The position numbers and the translations under genes were made by a program. This document shows positions 51,172 through 60,615 of a stretch of DNA of 64,000 bases, piece after piece. This DNA comes from Aldersonia sp. NBC_00410. Lineage in GTDB: Bacteria; Actinomycetota; Actinomycetes; Mycobacteriales; Mycobacteriaceae. The stretch covers positions 620,001 through 684,000 of the forward strand of contig NZ_JAPENM010000001.1 in the NCBI RefSeq assembly GCF_026342035.1, written 5' to 3'. The notes under the pieces are model-generated. The model was not told where the DNA came from, searched no databases, and was given only the letters and a program-made list of their open reading frames with translations. How positions within the stretch are numbered: the stretch's first letter is position 1; every line of letters begins with the position of its first letter.

Positions 51172-51256
51172 CGGAAGCGGAGGGATTTGAACCCCCGGTC
51201 GTTCTCACGACGCTCGCTTTCAAGGCGAGTGCATTCGGCCGCTCTGCCACGCTTCC
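51172..51256 (-). tRNA. tRNA-Ser (anticodon UGA)
   Basis: The minus strand reads GGAAGCG at the 5' end (51256) and CGCTTCC plus G at the 3' end (51172), a perfect acceptor stem. The anticodon arm is CTCGC-CTTGAAA-GCGAG, giving UGA. The T arm has GGTTCAAATCC, and a long variable arm (CGTCGTGAGAACGACC) marks it as a class II serine tRNA. CCA is not encoded. Confidence 0.95.
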
Positions 51257-51276
51257 TCGCGCGAAATCCTAGCCGG

Positions 51277-51786
51277 TCAGGGCTCGCGGTCGCCGATGAC
51301 CTCGTCGACCTTCTCGAATACCTCGGCAATGACGGCGAGTTGTGCGGGGGTGAACAGGTCGACGAAGTTACGCCGAACGTCATCGACGTGATGCACCGCG
51401 GCGGCCCGCAGCTTGTCGTATCCGCCGTCGGTCAGGTGCGCGAGCACGCCGCGACCGTCCTCCAGGCAGCTGCTGCGTCGAACCAGCCCCTGCTCCTCCA
51501 TGCGCCGGATCTGATGGGTCAGCCGGCTCCGCGAGGACAGCACGCCATCGGCGAGGTCGCTCATCCGCAGCGCCCGATCGGGCGACTCGGAAAGCAGCAT
51601 CAGGATGCGGTATTCGGCAAGCGAAAGTGCGTGCGCGGCCTCGAGTTCGCGGTTGAGCTGATCCATCAACCGTTGGTTGCCATCCATATACGCACGCCAC
51701 GCCCGCTGCTCGTCCGCGGTCAGCCACCGGGGCGCAGGAGTGTCGGGGCCCTGCCCGTTGGACGGGGCCACAGGTTCGCTTCGCAC
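51277..51786 (-). CDS. MarR-family regulator
   Basis: 169 aa, winged helix: LSLAEYRILMLLSESPDRAL, SDLADGVLSSRSRLTHQIRR (recognition helix), LEDGRGVLAHLTDGG (wing). The N-terminal extension with WRAYMDGNQRLMDQLNRELE forms the dimer helices. GTG start at 51786. It lies downstream of, and in the same direction as, the lactate-oxidase-family gene and may control it. Confidence 0.9.
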   Translation of the reverse strand: MRSEPVAPSNGQGPDTPAPRWLTADEQRAWRAYMDGNQRLMDQLNRELEAAHALSLAEYRILMLLSESPDRALRMSDLADGVLSSRSRLTHQIRRMEEQGLVRRSSCLEDGRGVLAHLTDGGYDKLRAAAVHHVDDVRRNFVDLFTPAQLAVIAEVFEKVDEVIGDREP

Positions 51787-51823
51787 CGCTCCATACTATT
51801 CACGACCGGTGCCGAAGTGGGAT

Positions 51824-52999
51824 TCAAGCCGTGACCTGCACGTTTTCGCCCCCGACGCCGGCCACTGTTGCGCAACCGGCAAGCCCCATCGCAACATCGA
51901 GGTCCGCCAGCAGACAGCGCAGTGCGTGCCGCACCCCCTCGCGACCGCCGATGCCGAGCCCGTACACCCACGGCCGGCCGTACAGCACGGCCTTCGCGCC
52001 GAGCGCGAGCGCAATCATCACGTCCGCACCACTGCGGACCCCGGAATCGAAGAGCACATCGGCGCGGTCGCCCACCGCCGCCGCGATCGGTGCAAGCGCA
52101 TCGAGCGCAGCGATCGCCCCGTCCACCTGACGACCGCCGTGATTGCTCACCACCACCCCGGCCGCACCCGCGTCGACCACGGCCCGCGCGTCGTCGGGAT
52201 GCTGAATTCCCTTGACCGCGATGGGCAGATCGGTCCACTCCCGCAGCCGCGGGATATCCGCGGGACGCACCGAGTGGTTGCCGAACATCCCCGCCCAGGT
52301 GAGGATCGCCAGTTGCATCGCCTCCCGACTCTCCTCCGGCGGATTCGGCAACCGAGACCGGAACACCGGATCGGACAGGTAGTTCGCAATTCCCTTGCCC
52401 TGCAGGAACGGCAGATGCGCCACCGCCAGATCGCGTGGCCGCCAACCCAATCCGGGCGTGTCCGCGGTAACGACGATCGCCTTCGCGCCGGCCCGCTGCG
52501 CACGCTGCACGAACGAGCGGGCCACCTCGTCATCGGCAGGCCAGTACAGCTGGAACCACCAGTCGCCGGCCGCATCCCCGACCTCCTCGATCGTCGACGA
52601 CGCGGCGGTGGAGAGCACCATGCCGACACCGACGTCCCTGGTCGCCTCGGCCACCAGAACTTCGCCGCGCGGCTGCATCAGCTCGAGCACTCCGACCGGC
52701 GCCGTCAGCACCGGGGCGTCGAGGCGAGTACCGAGAACCTCGACCGAGAGATCCCGCGCATCCGCGGCCGCCGTGCCGCGCAGCATCCGCGGGACAAGGC
52801 GGACACGGTCGAACGCACGCAGGTTCGCCGCCGCGGTCCGCTCCGTCGACGCGCTGCCCGCGACGTAGGCGAACGCCTCCGGGCTCAGCAGTTCCGCCGC
52901 ACGCTGCTCCAGACCGTGTGCGGTCATGGGGAATTCGGGTCGTGCGCCGCCGAGTCCAGCGAAGTAGATCTCGTTCTGGAAGTTCGCGAAGTTCACCAC
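51824..52999 (-). CDS. FMN-dependent alpha-hydroxy-acid oxidase, lactate 2-monooxygenase-like
   Basis: 391 aa from the tandem GTG GTG at 52999/52996. The start NFANFQNEIYFAGLGG and length match mycobacterial lactate 2-monooxygenase. Active-site features: LSTAASSTIEEV, WFQLYWPADDE, VVTADTPGLGWRPRDL, IAVKGI (the Lys), and VSNHGGRQVDGA with the catalytic His and Arg. It would oxidise an L-2-hydroxy acid such as lactate with O2. The ribosome site is weak. Confidence 0.9.
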   Translation of the reverse strand: MVNFANFQNEIYFAGLGGARPEFPMTAHGLEQRAAELLSPEAFAYVAGSASTERTAAANLRAFDRVRLVPRMLRGTAAADARDLSVEVLGTRLDAPVLTAPVGVLELMQPRGEVLVAEATRDVGVGMVLSTAASSTIEEVGDAAGDWWFQLYWPADDEVARSFVQRAQRAGAKAIVVTADTPGLGWRPRDLAVAHLPFLQGKGIANYLSDPVFRSRLPNPPEESREAMQLAILTWAGMFGNHSVRPADIPRLREWTDLPIAVKGIQHPDDARAVVDAGAAGVVVSNHGGRQVDGAIAALDALAPIAAAVGDRADVLFDSGVRSGADVMIALALGAKAVLYGRPWVYGLGIGGREGVRHALRCLLADLDVAMGLAGCATVAGVGGENVQVTA

Positions 53000-53078
53000 G
53001 GCCGGAAGGCTACGCCCGCGCCACGCGCCATATGTGCGAAGTGACCGGACCGGTCGCACGGCTGGGTAGCCTGCGAGA

Positions 53079-54065
53079 GTGCACGCGATAACACTGCCCG
53101 AATTCGGCGAGCCCGAGGTGATGCGGTGGGCCGAGCAGCAGGACCCGCAACCGGGCCGCGGCCAGGTGCTCATCGACGTCGTCGCGACCGCGGTGAACCG
53201 CGCGGACCTGCTGCAGCGTCAGGGCTTGTACGCACCGCCGCCCGGCGCGACCGAGATCCCCGGCCTGGAGTGCTCCGGGGTGATCGCCGAACTCGGCGAG
53301 GGCGTCACCGACTGGCACGTCGGCGACCGGGTCTGCGCATTGCTGTCCGGGGGCGGTTACGCCGAGCAGGTGGTGGTCCCGGACACCCAACTGCTCACCA
53401 TTCCCGAAGGTCTCGACCTGCACGTGGCCGCCGCGCTGCCCGAAGTGGCGTGCACGGTGTGGTCCAACGTGGTGATGGACGCCAAACTGCGCGCGGGTCA
53501 ACTGTTCCTCGTGCACGGCGGCGGCAGTGGTATCGGCACCCACGCGATTCAGGTCGCCACCGCGCTCGGCGCAACCGTCGCCGTGACGGCTGGCTCGGCG
53601 TACAAGCTCGAGCGCTGCAACGAACTCGGCGCCACGGTGCTCGTCAACTACCGCGAGGACGATTTCGTCGCCGCGGTGCGCGAGCACAACGGCCGCGGCG
53701 CGGACGTCATCCTGGACAACATGGGCGCGGCCTACCTCGACCGCAATGTCGACGCGCTCGCCCCCGACGGCCAGCTCATCGTCATCGGGATGCAGGGCGG
53801 CGTGAAAGCGGAGTTGAACCTCGGCAAGCTGCTCCCCAAACGTGGCACCGTCCGCGCGGCCGCACTCCGCGCCCGCCCGGAGCGTGGCCGCTCCAGCAAG
53901 GCCGACATCGTCGCGGCGGTGCAAGAGCAAGTCTGGCCGATGATCGCCGACGGCCGGGTCCGGCCGATCGTGCACGCGGAGCTGCCGATCACCGATGCCG
54001 CCCAGGCCCATCGGCTGCTCGATTCCGACGAGACCGTCGGCAAGGTGGTGCTGCGTGTCCGCTGA
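53079..54065 (+). CDS. Quinone/zinc-type NADPH oxidoreductase (PIG3-like, Rv3777-like)
   Basis: 328 aa, MDR superfamily without structural zinc. Signs: AVNRADLLQRQGLYAPPPGA, PGLECSGVIAELGEGV and the nucleotide motif VHGGGSGIGTHAIQVA. GTG start at 53079. Position next to the following two genes mirrors Rv3777-Rv3780 in M. tuberculosis. Confidence 0.92.
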   Translation: MHAITLPEFGEPEVMRWAEQQDPQPGRGQVLIDVVATAVNRADLLQRQGLYAPPPGATEIPGLECSGVIAELGEGVTDWHVGDRVCALLSGGGYAEQVVVPDTQLLTIPEGLDLHVAAALPEVACTVWSNVVMDAKLRAGQLFLVHGGGSGIGTHAIQVATALGATVAVTAGSAYKLERCNELGATVLVNYREDDFVAAVREHNGRGADVILDNMGAAYLDRNVDALAPDGQLIVIGMQGGVKAELNLGKLLPKRGTVRAAALRARPERGRSSKADIVAAVQEQVWPMIADGRVRPIVHAELPITDAAQAHRLLDSDETVGKVVLRVR

Positions 54066-54075
54066 GCGTTCGGCG

Positions 54076-55275
54076 TCAGAGGGTCGAAAGCGCGCTGACG
54101 AGCTGGTCGATGTCTTTGCGCGTCGTATAGGGCGCAAGCCCGATGCTCAGTGCACCGCCCTCGTCGTTCACCCCGAGCGCATCGAGCAGGCGGCTGCCGA
54201 AGGGACCGCCGCAGTAGACCGCGATGCGCTTCTCGGCGAGCTTGGCCGCCGCCTTCTCCGCGGACAGGCCCGAGACCGTGAAGCCGATCGCCGGGATCCG
54301 GCTCGACGGTTGACCGATCAGGGTGATGTTGGGCAGCCGCCGCAGGGCGGCGAGCGCATGGTCGAGTAGACCGTCCTGGTACAGCTGAAGCGATCCGAGC
54401 GACATGTCCAGGCGTTGCCGCCGGGTGCCGGTCGCGGCCTCGGATAGGTTCGCCAAGTAGTCGATCGACGTCACCAGTCCGGCGAGCATGGCGAAGTTGT
54501 GCGCACCCACTTCGAGCCGCTCCGGGCCCGCGGCGTCCGGGTTGAGCGACATCGCCGGGATGCGGTCGAGGAACGACGGATCCCGGAACACCAGTGCACC
54601 GACCTGCGGCCCACCCCACGCCGGAGCGGCAATGGCGAGAACGTCCGCACCGAGTTCGTGGATGTCGAGCACGGCATACGGCGCCGCTCCCCCGGCGTCG
54701 ACCACGAGCAGTCCGCCGACGTTGTGAATCCAGTCTGCCGCCACCCGCACGTCGGGAGCAGTGCCGACGATCGGCGACGCGGCGGTCAGCGCGACCAGTC
54801 GCGTGGTGGGCCCGACCAATTCCTCGAACTGCCAGGCCGGCAGGTCACAGGTGTCGATCTCGACCTCGGCCCAGCGCACGTGCGCGCCGAACCGATTGGC
54901 TACGCGCAGCCACGGTGCGACATTGGATTCGTCGTCGAGCCGGGACAGCACGATGCCGGTGCCGAGTCCGAGCCGGGAGCTGAGCGACTCGGCGAGCGTC
55001 GAAAGCAGCAACGTGCGGTCCGGTCCGAGCACCACGCCCGCGGGGTCGGCACCGACCAGATCGGCCACGGCCCGACGCGCCGAGACGAGCAGCGCTCTGC
55101 TGCGCTGCGAAGACATATGTGGACCGGTGTGCGAGAAGGCTGTGGTGCGGAAACCCGTTGATACCGAGCGGGATACGGCGTCGGGAACCTGCATGCCGGA
55201 TTGCGGGTCGAGGTGCACCCAACCGTCGCCGAGAGACGGGATCAGACCCCGAACTCGGGCAACGTCGTAGACCAT
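54076..55275 (-). CDS. Cysteine-desulphurase-like PLP-fold protein without the PLP lysine (Rv3778c-like)
   Basis: 399 aa, class V aminotransferase fold: TTAFSHTGPHMSSQRSRALL near the start, VVDAGGAAPYAVLDIHELG, and the aspartate that holds the PLP pyridine ring in VVDAGG. Where the family has SxHKxxGP, this protein has AAPAWGGPQVGAL, so the Schiff-base lysine is replaced. A C-terminal domain (GFTVSGLSAEKAAAKLAEKR) is complete. Either it no longer uses PLP covalently, or its role is structural. Convergent with the quinone reductase gene. Confidence 0.85.
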   Translation of the reverse strand: MVYDVARVRGLIPSLGDGWVHLDPQSGMQVPDAVSRSVSTGFRTTAFSHTGPHMSSQRSRALLVSARRAVADLVGADPAGVVLGPDRTLLLSTLAESLSSRLGLGTGIVLSRLDDESNVAPWLRVANRFGAHVRWAEVEIDTCDLPAWQFEELVGPTTRLVALTAASPIVGTAPDVRVAADWIHNVGGLLVVDAGGAAPYAVLDIHELGADVLAIAAPAWGGPQVGALVFRDPSFLDRIPAMSLNPDAAGPERLEVGAHNFAMLAGLVTSIDYLANLSEAATGTRRQRLDMSLGSLQLYQDGLLDHALAALRRLPNITLIGQPSSRIPAIGFTVSGLSAEKAAAKLAEKRIAVYCGGPFGSRLLDALGVNDEGGALSIGLAPYTTRKDIDQLVSALSTL

Positions 55276-55405
55276 GCCCGACACTCTAAGCGTTGGCAAA
55301 TCACGGGTGTGATGTGCATCCAAATGTGTAACGCACGCCGCTGCACCGCCCGGTCGTCGACCCGGGACACATCTCGACCGGCAGCGCAGGGGACAATATG
55401 GAGTC

Positions 55406-55972
55406 ATGAGCCCATCGGAGAATGAGCACATCCTCGTGGTCGGTCCGGACGGTCGTCCGCTCGGCCTGAACCAGGACGAAACCGCGGCGCTCGCGCAGTC
55501 CGCCGGCGCGAGCCCCGCCACCGACGGCCAGGCCGACGGCGACGCGCTCGCCGAGATGGTCGAGCAGCCCGCCAAGGTGATGCGGATCGGCACGATGATC
55601 AAGCAGTTGCTCGAAGAAGTTCGCGCCGCGCCGCTCGACGACGCGAGCCGCAACCGGCTCAAAGAGATCCACAAATCGTCGATCCGGGAACTCGAACAGG
55701 GCCTGGCGCCTGAATTGCGCGAAGAGCTGGAACGGCTCGCACTGCCGTTCAGCGAGGATTCCATTCCCTCCGACGCGGAACTGCGGATCGCGCAGGCCCA
55801 GCTCGTCGGCTGGCTCGAAGGGTTGTTCCACGGCATCCAGACCGCGCTGTTCGCCCAGCAGATGGCCGCCCGGGCCCAGCTCGAACAGATGCGTCAGGGG
55901 GCACTGCCGCCGGGGATACAGGGCGGCGACCTCGGCCGCGGACCGGGCGGCGGGGCCGGCCAGTACCTCTGA
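55406..55972 (+). CDS. bpa: Bacterial proteasome activator Bpa
   Basis: 188 aa. Starts MSPSENEHILVVGPDGRPLG. The core is helical (EMVEQPAKVMRIGTMIKQLL; RNRLKEIHKSSIRELEQGLA), forming the ring-shaped, ATP-independent activator of the 20S proteasome. It ends GQYL, the C-terminal motif that docks on the proteasome and opens its gate. This implies the organism has a proteasome. Confidence 0.95.
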   Translation: MSPSENEHILVVGPDGRPLGLNQDETAALAQSAGASPATDGQADGDALAEMVEQPAKVMRIGTMIKQLLEEVRAAPLDDASRNRLKEIHKSSIRELEQGLAPELREELERLALPFSEDSIPSDAELRIAQAQLVGWLEGLFHGIQTALFAQQMAARAQLEQMRQGALPPGIQGGDLGRGPGGGAGQYL

Positions 55973-56048
55973 GTCCGCGCGGCAGCCGTCGACGCGCGGC
56001 CACCGGGCGTCGACCCCGGCGAATACCGGCCGGGTACCCTCGGACCTC

Positions 56049-56915
56049 GTGTCGACAGCAGCAACGGACGCCGGATCACCGGCGCCACCCATCTCGGACT
56101 CGCAGACCTTCCGGCGCGGGTTCCGAGATCTGCGGCACGGCCTGACCCAGCGCGAGCTCTGGCTGTCCCTCGGTTGGCAGGACATCAAGCAGCGTTACCG
56201 CCGCTCGGTGCTCGGCCCGTTCTGGATCACCATCGCGACCGGGTTGCAGGCTGCCGCAATCGGCATCCTTTACTCGGCACTGCTCGACATCCCACTGTCG
56301 GACTTTCTGCCCTACGTCACCATCGGCCTCATCGTCTGGAACCTGATCAGCGCGTCGATCCTCGAAGGGTCCGAGGTCTTCATCGCCAACGAGGGCCTGA
56401 TCAAACAACTGCCGTCGGCGCTGAGCGTGCACGTCTACCGGCTGGTGTGGCGACAGATACTGTTCTTCGCGCACAACATGGTGATCTACCTCGTGCTGTT
56501 GGTGGCGTTCAGCCTGTGGCGCCATCTGGACTGGACGGTGCTGCTCTCGATTCCGGCGCTGGTCCTGCTGCTGCTCAACGCCATGTGGGTGTCGCTGGTC
56601 TTCGGCATTTTCGCAACGCGGTACCGCGACATCGCCCCGATTCTGGCCAGCACGACGTTGATGCTGTTCGTGCTCACCCCGGTGATGTGGACGACGCAGA
56701 GCCTGGAGGCCCAAGGCGGCGACGTTGCCGAGCGGGCCAAACTCGCGCAGATCATCCCGACCTACCACTACCTCGAGATCATCCGTGCCCCGCTGCTCGG
56801 CGAGCCGAGCAGGGCGTACCACTGGTACATCGTCATCGCCATCACGGTGGTTGGCTGGGCAGTGGCCCTGCTCGCGCTGCGGAAGTACCGGGCTCGCGTC
56901 CCATACTGGGTGTAA
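56049..56915 (+). CDS. wzm: Galactan ABC exporter permease (Wzm/Rv3783-like)
   Basis: 288 aa from GTG, six hydrophobic helices. ABC-2 signs: LGWQDIKQRYRRSVLGPFW (the amphipathic start), LPYVTIGLIVWNLISASILE, VFGIFATRYRDIAPI. With the ATPase next to it, it moves lipid-linked galactan across the membrane for arabinogalactan synthesis. Confidence 0.93.
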   Translation: MSTAATDAGSPAPPISDSQTFRRGFRDLRHGLTQRELWLSLGWQDIKQRYRRSVLGPFWITIATGLQAAAIGILYSALLDIPLSDFLPYVTIGLIVWNLISASILEGSEVFIANEGLIKQLPSALSVHVYRLVWRQILFFAHNMVIYLVLLVAFSLWRHLDWTVLLSIPALVLLLLNAMWVSLVFGIFATRYRDIAPILASTTLMLFVLTPVMWTTQSLEAQGGDVAERAKLAQIIPTYHYLEIIRAPLLGEPSRAYHWYIVIAITVVGWAVALLALRKYRARVPYWV

Positions 56916-56954
56916 CGGAGATATGACGACCTGGCGAGCGAAGCGACGGACGAA

Positions 56955-57839
56955 TTGACAGAGCATGTGAGCATCGAGACCCACGACGCCTGGGTCGAGT
57001 TCCCGATCTTCGACGCCAAGTCGCGATCGCTGAAGAAGGCGTTCCTCGGCAAGGCCGGCGGCGCGATCGGGCGCAACTCGTCCGACGTCGTGGTCGTCGA
57101 GGCCCTTCGCGAGATCACCCTGTCGCTGAAGGAAGGCGACCGGATCGGGCTCGTCGGCCACAACGGCGCGGGCAAGTCGACGCTGCTGCGGCTGCTCGCC
57201 GGTATCTACGAGCCGTCCCGCGGTTCCGCGCAGATCCGGGGCCGGGTTGCGCCCGTCTTCGACCTCGGAGTCGGCATGGACCCGGAGATCTCCGGCTACG
57301 AGAACATCATCATCCGGGGCCTGTTCCTCGGCCAGACGCGCAAGCAGATGCTGGCCAAGATCGACGAGATCGCCGAATTCACCGAGCTCGGCGATTACCT
57401 CGACATGCCGCTGCGCACCTATTCCACCGGCATGCGGGTGCGGCTCGCGATGGGCGTCGTGACCAGCATCGATCCGGAGATCCTGTTGCTCGACGAGGGC
57501 ATCGGCGCGGTGGACGCGGAGTTCATGAAGAAGGCACGGATCCGGCTGCAGGAACTCGTTTCCCGCTCCGGCATCCTCGTGTTCGCCAGCCACTCCAATG
57601 AGTTCCTCGCCCAGCTGTGCGATAGCGCGATGTGGATCGATCACGGCCATGTGCGGATGCACGGCGGGATCGAGGAGGTCGTACGCGCCTACGAAGGGCC
57701 CGAGGCTGGCGATCACGTCGCACGGACGCTGGCCGAAATGGCGGCGCACGAGGCGGCCGGCGTCGCCGGTGACCTGTCGGCGGCCTCCGGCGCCGGTGAC
57801 ATGTCGGCGGCCTCCGGCGCCGGTGGCGGGCGCGCGTGA
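56955..57839 (+). CDS. wzt: Galactan ABC exporter ATPase (Wzt/Rv3781-like)
   Basis: 294 aa if it starts at TTG 56955; GTG at 56967 (before SIETHDAWVEFPIFDAKSRS) is an equally good choice. ABC motifs: Walker A GHNGAGKSTLLRLL, signature YSTGMRVRL, Walker B EILLLDEGIGAVD and the H-loop FASHSN. The C-terminal tail contains two copies of a nine-residue repeat (G-D-x-S-A-A-S-G-A), unusual for the family. Ends with GTGA overlap with glfT1. Confidence 0.94.
   Translation: MTEHVSIETHDAWVEFPIFDAKSRSLKKAFLGKAGGAIGRNSSDVVVVEALREITLSLKEGDRIGLVGHNGAGKSTLLRLLAGIYEPSRGSAQIRGRVAPVFDLGVGMDPEISGYENIIIRGLFLGQTRKQMLAKIDEIAEFTELGDYLDMPLRTYSTGMRVRLAMGVVTSIDPEILLLDEGIGAVDAEFMKKARIRLQELVSRSGILVFASHSNEFLAQLCDSAMWIDHGHVRMHGGIEEVVRAYEGPEAGDHVARTLAEMAAHEAAGVAGDLSAASGAGDMSAASGAGGGRA
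57765..57818 (+). repeat. 27-bp tandem repeat in wzt 3' end
   Basis: Two in-frame copies (57765-57791, 57792-57818) differing at one base, followed by a partial third. They encode the repeat in the Wzt tail. Confidence 0.85.
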
Positions 57840-58720
57840 CGCGGATCGTCGCGGTCGTCGTCACACATAAGCGCCGGGAACTGCTCACCGAGTCGCTGCG
57901 CGCGGTCGCCTCGCAGGCGCGGCCGGTGGACCAGCTGATCGTGGTCGACAACGGCAATGAATCAGCGGTACGGGAATTGGTCGAGAGCCAGCCGGTGCCA
58001 ACCACGTATCTGGGCTCGCAGCACAACCTCGGCGGGGCGGGCGGTTTCGCACTGGGCATCCTGCACGCACTGTCTATCGGCGCGGACTGGGTGTGGCTCG
58101 CCGACGACGACGGCCGCCCGGAGGGTCCCGAGGTGCTCGCGACACTTTTGTCGTGCGCGCAGCGGCACGGCCTGGCCGAGGTGTCGCCGGTGGTGTGCGA
58201 TATCGACGACCCGCAGCGGCTCGCGTTCCCGCTGCGGCGCGGCGTCGTGTGGCGACGGGAGCGGTCCGAACTCGGGGACGAAGATCTGCTGCCCGGCATC
58301 GCGTCGCTGTTCAACGGTGCGCTGGTGTCCGCGGCGGCCATCGATGCCATCGGTGTGCCGGACCTGCGGCTCTTCGTACGTGGCGACGAGGTGGACGTGC
58401 ACCGGCGACTCGTCCGCTCCGGGCTGCCGTTCGGCACCTGCCTGCAGACCGCGTACCTGCACCCGAACGGTGCGGCCGAGTTCAAGCCGATCCTGGGCGG
58501 CCGGATGCACACCCAGTACCCGGACGACGAGACCAAGCGCTACTTCACCTACCGCAACCGCGGGTACCTGATGGCCCAGCCCGGGATGCGCAGGCTGCTG
58601 CCGCAGGAGTGGCTGCGGTTCGGCTGGTTCTTCCTGATCACCAGGCGCGATCCGGCCGGGCTGCGGGAGTGGCTGCGGTTGCGGAAGCTCGGGCGGCAGG
58701 AGCGGTTCCGCCGGCCCTGA
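57836..58720 (+). CDS. glfT1: Galactofuranosyltransferase GlfT1
   Basis: 294 aa from GTG. GT2/GT-A fold: IVAVVVTHKRRELLTESLRA, LIVVDNGNES, NLGGAGGFALGILHA and the metal motif WLADDDGRPEG (DDD). It adds the first galactofuranose residues to the arabinogalactan linker. Position after wzm-wzt matches Rv3782. Confidence 0.94.
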   Translation: MTRIVAVVVTHKRRELLTESLRAVASQARPVDQLIVVDNGNESAVRELVESQPVPTTYLGSQHNLGGAGGFALGILHALSIGADWVWLADDDGRPEGPEVLATLLSCAQRHGLAEVSPVVCDIDDPQRLAFPLRRGVVWRRERSELGDEDLLPGIASLFNGALVSAAAIDAIGVPDLRLFVRGDEVDVHRRLVRSGLPFGTCLQTAYLHPNGAAEFKPILGGRMHTQYPDDETKRYFTYRNRGYLMAQPGMRRLLPQEWLRFGWFFLITRRDPAGLREWLRLRKLGRQERFRRP

Positions 58721-58806
58721 GTGGGTTGTTGCCGGGGACCGGTGTCTAAATCGGCGAATCTGATTCGATTATTGAGTGAGGCACTCGGCAAGCGAAGGAG
58801 AATCCG

Positions 58807-59400
58807 ATGGCAATCGTGATCGCCAATATGTCGATGTCGCTCGACGGCTTCATCGCCGATCCCGACGATGGCGTCGACCTGCTCTTCGAGTGGTACTCCG
58901 CCGGTCCGGTCGCAGTCGACACGGCGAACGAGGACATCGCGATCAATGTGTCCGAGGCAGACGCCGAGGCGCTTTCCGACTTCGGCGAACTCGGCGCAGT
59001 GGTCGGCGGCCGCCGGTTGTTCGAGATCGCGCAGGGCTGGGGCGGGAAACATCCCACCGGGGCGCCGGTGTTCATCGTGACCCACGCGCCACCCGAGGAC
59101 TGGTCGCACGGCGGCATCACCTTCGTGACCGACGGCGTGGAAAGTGCTGTCGCGCAAGCGAAATCTGTCGCCGGCGACGGGACGGTCGCAGTCGCGAGCG
59201 CGAACGTTACCCAGCAGTGCTTGGATGCCGGGCTGATCGATGTGATCTCCGTCGACCTGATTCCGGTGCTGCTCGGGGCGGGCATCCCGTTCTTCGCGAA
59301 TCTGCGGTCCGCACCGGTGCGTCTGTCGGATCCCGAAGTGCACCGGGGCAATAGGGTGACACATCTGCGGTATCGCGTGCTCGGGCCGGCCGCGGGATAG
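58807..59400 (+). CDS. Dihydrofolate-reductase-like protein (RibD C-terminal family)
   Basis: 197 aa. IANMSMSLDGFIADPDDGV at the start and VVGGRRLFEIAQGWGG with DVISVDLIPVLLGAGIPFF at the end are characteristic of the RibD_C/DHFR-like family. Actual substrate unknown; probably a reductase using NADPH. AAGGAGAA precedes ATG. Confidence 0.9.
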   Translation: MAIVIANMSMSLDGFIADPDDGVDLLFEWYSAGPVAVDTANEDIAINVSEADAEALSDFGELGAVVGGRRLFEIAQGWGGKHPTGAPVFIVTHAPPEDWSHGGITFVTDGVESAVAQAKSVAGDGTVAVASANVTQQCLDAGLIDVISVDLIPVLLGAGIPFFANLRSAPVRLSDPEVHRGNRVTHLRYRVLGPAAG

Positions 59401-59563
59401 CGTCGGCGAGACGAGCGGACCGCGCGCAAAAAATCGGTTGTACGCCACGCCGCACAGTGCGATCGTGGAGGTAATTGCAGGTCGCGACCAGGAGGTGCAG
59501 GGCCATGGCTGCCCGGACGGTGATTTCCGCTGCCCAACCCTCCTTCGTCAAAGGACATCTCTC

Positions 59564-60592
59564 ATGGCCGATCCTGGCCTCCTGCTCAATTACGGCTGGT
59601 CCGACTCGGTAGCCGAAAGTTTCGATCCACATCTGCACATTGGCTCAATCCCGGCGCGTGTCGTGCGCGTCGACCGCGGCGAATCCTATGCGGCGACCTC
59701 GGACGGGATCGTGCGTGCCCGCACCACCGCCGACCCGGTCTGCACCGGCGACTGGGTGGTGCTCGACGAGTACCATCGCGTGGCACAAATCATCCAGCGC
59801 CGCAGCGAAATTCGACGCGCATCGGCCGGTGCGCAATCCGCCTCGCAACTGCTCGCCACGAACATCGACACGGTGCTCGTGGTGGCCGCGCTCGATCAAA
59901 CACTCTCCCTCGGCCGCGTTGAACGATTGCTCGCGCTGGCCTGGGAGAGCGGTGCGCAACCGGTCGCGGTGCTGACGAAATCCGATCTCGCCAACGATCT
60001 CGAGACCACACTCGACGAGGTCCGTGCCTCTGCACCCGGGGTGCCGGTGGTCGCGGTCGGCGCCACCACCGGCGACGGGATGGATGTGCTGACGGCACTG
60101 CTCACCGGCACCGTCGTGCTGCTCGGCGCGTCGGGTGCGGGCAAATCCACCCTCGCCAATGCGCTGCTCGGCGAAGAATGCCTGGCCACCAACGATGTTC
60201 GCGGTGTCGACGGCAAAGGCAGGCACACCACGGTCGCCCGCGAACTGGTGCCGTTGCCCTTCGGTGGGCAGCTCATCGACACACCCGGGTTGCGCGGAGT
60301 GGGTCTGTGGGACGTCGTGGACGGGCTGAACAAGGCCTTCGCCGACGTCGAGGAATTCGGCGTGGCGTGCCGGTTCGGCGATTGTGCGCATTCCGGGGAA
60401 CCGGGCTGCGCGGTACAAGAGGCCATCGACGCGGGCCTCCTGCCGCAGCGCCGGCTCGACAGCTACCGCAAACTCGCCAGGGAGAACGAGTGGATGGCGG
60501 CACGGTCGGACGCCCGGTTGCGCGCCGAGCGGACCCGGGCGGTCAAGATTCAGACCCGCGCCTCGCGGTCTCTGTATCGGAGCCGCCGCTAA
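59564..60592 (+). CDS. rsgA: Ribosome small-subunit GTPase RsgA
   Basis: 342 aa. OB domain first, then a circularly permuted GTPase: the G4 motif (LTKSDLA) precedes G1 (GASGAGKSTLANAL), G3 is DTPGLRG. The zinc domain at the end has CRFGDCAHSGEPGCAV. AAAGGACA precedes ATG 59564. It assists late maturation of the 30S subunit. Confidence 0.93.
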   Translation: MADPGLLLNYGWSDSVAESFDPHLHIGSIPARVVRVDRGESYAATSDGIVRARTTADPVCTGDWVVLDEYHRVAQIIQRRSEIRRASAGAQSASQLLATNIDTVLVVAALDQTLSLGRVERLLALAWESGAQPVAVLTKSDLANDLETTLDEVRASAPGVPVVAVGATTGDGMDVLTALLTGTVVLLGASGAGKSTLANALLGEECLATNDVRGVDGKGRHTTVARELVPLPFGGQLIDTPGLRGVGLWDVVDGLNKAFADVEEFGVACRFGDCAHSGEPGCAVQEAIDAGLLPQRRLDSYRKLARENEWMAARSDARLRAERTRAVKIQTRASRSLYRSRR

Positions 60593-60615
60593 CCCCGCAC
60601 GGTGCCGAATCGCCG

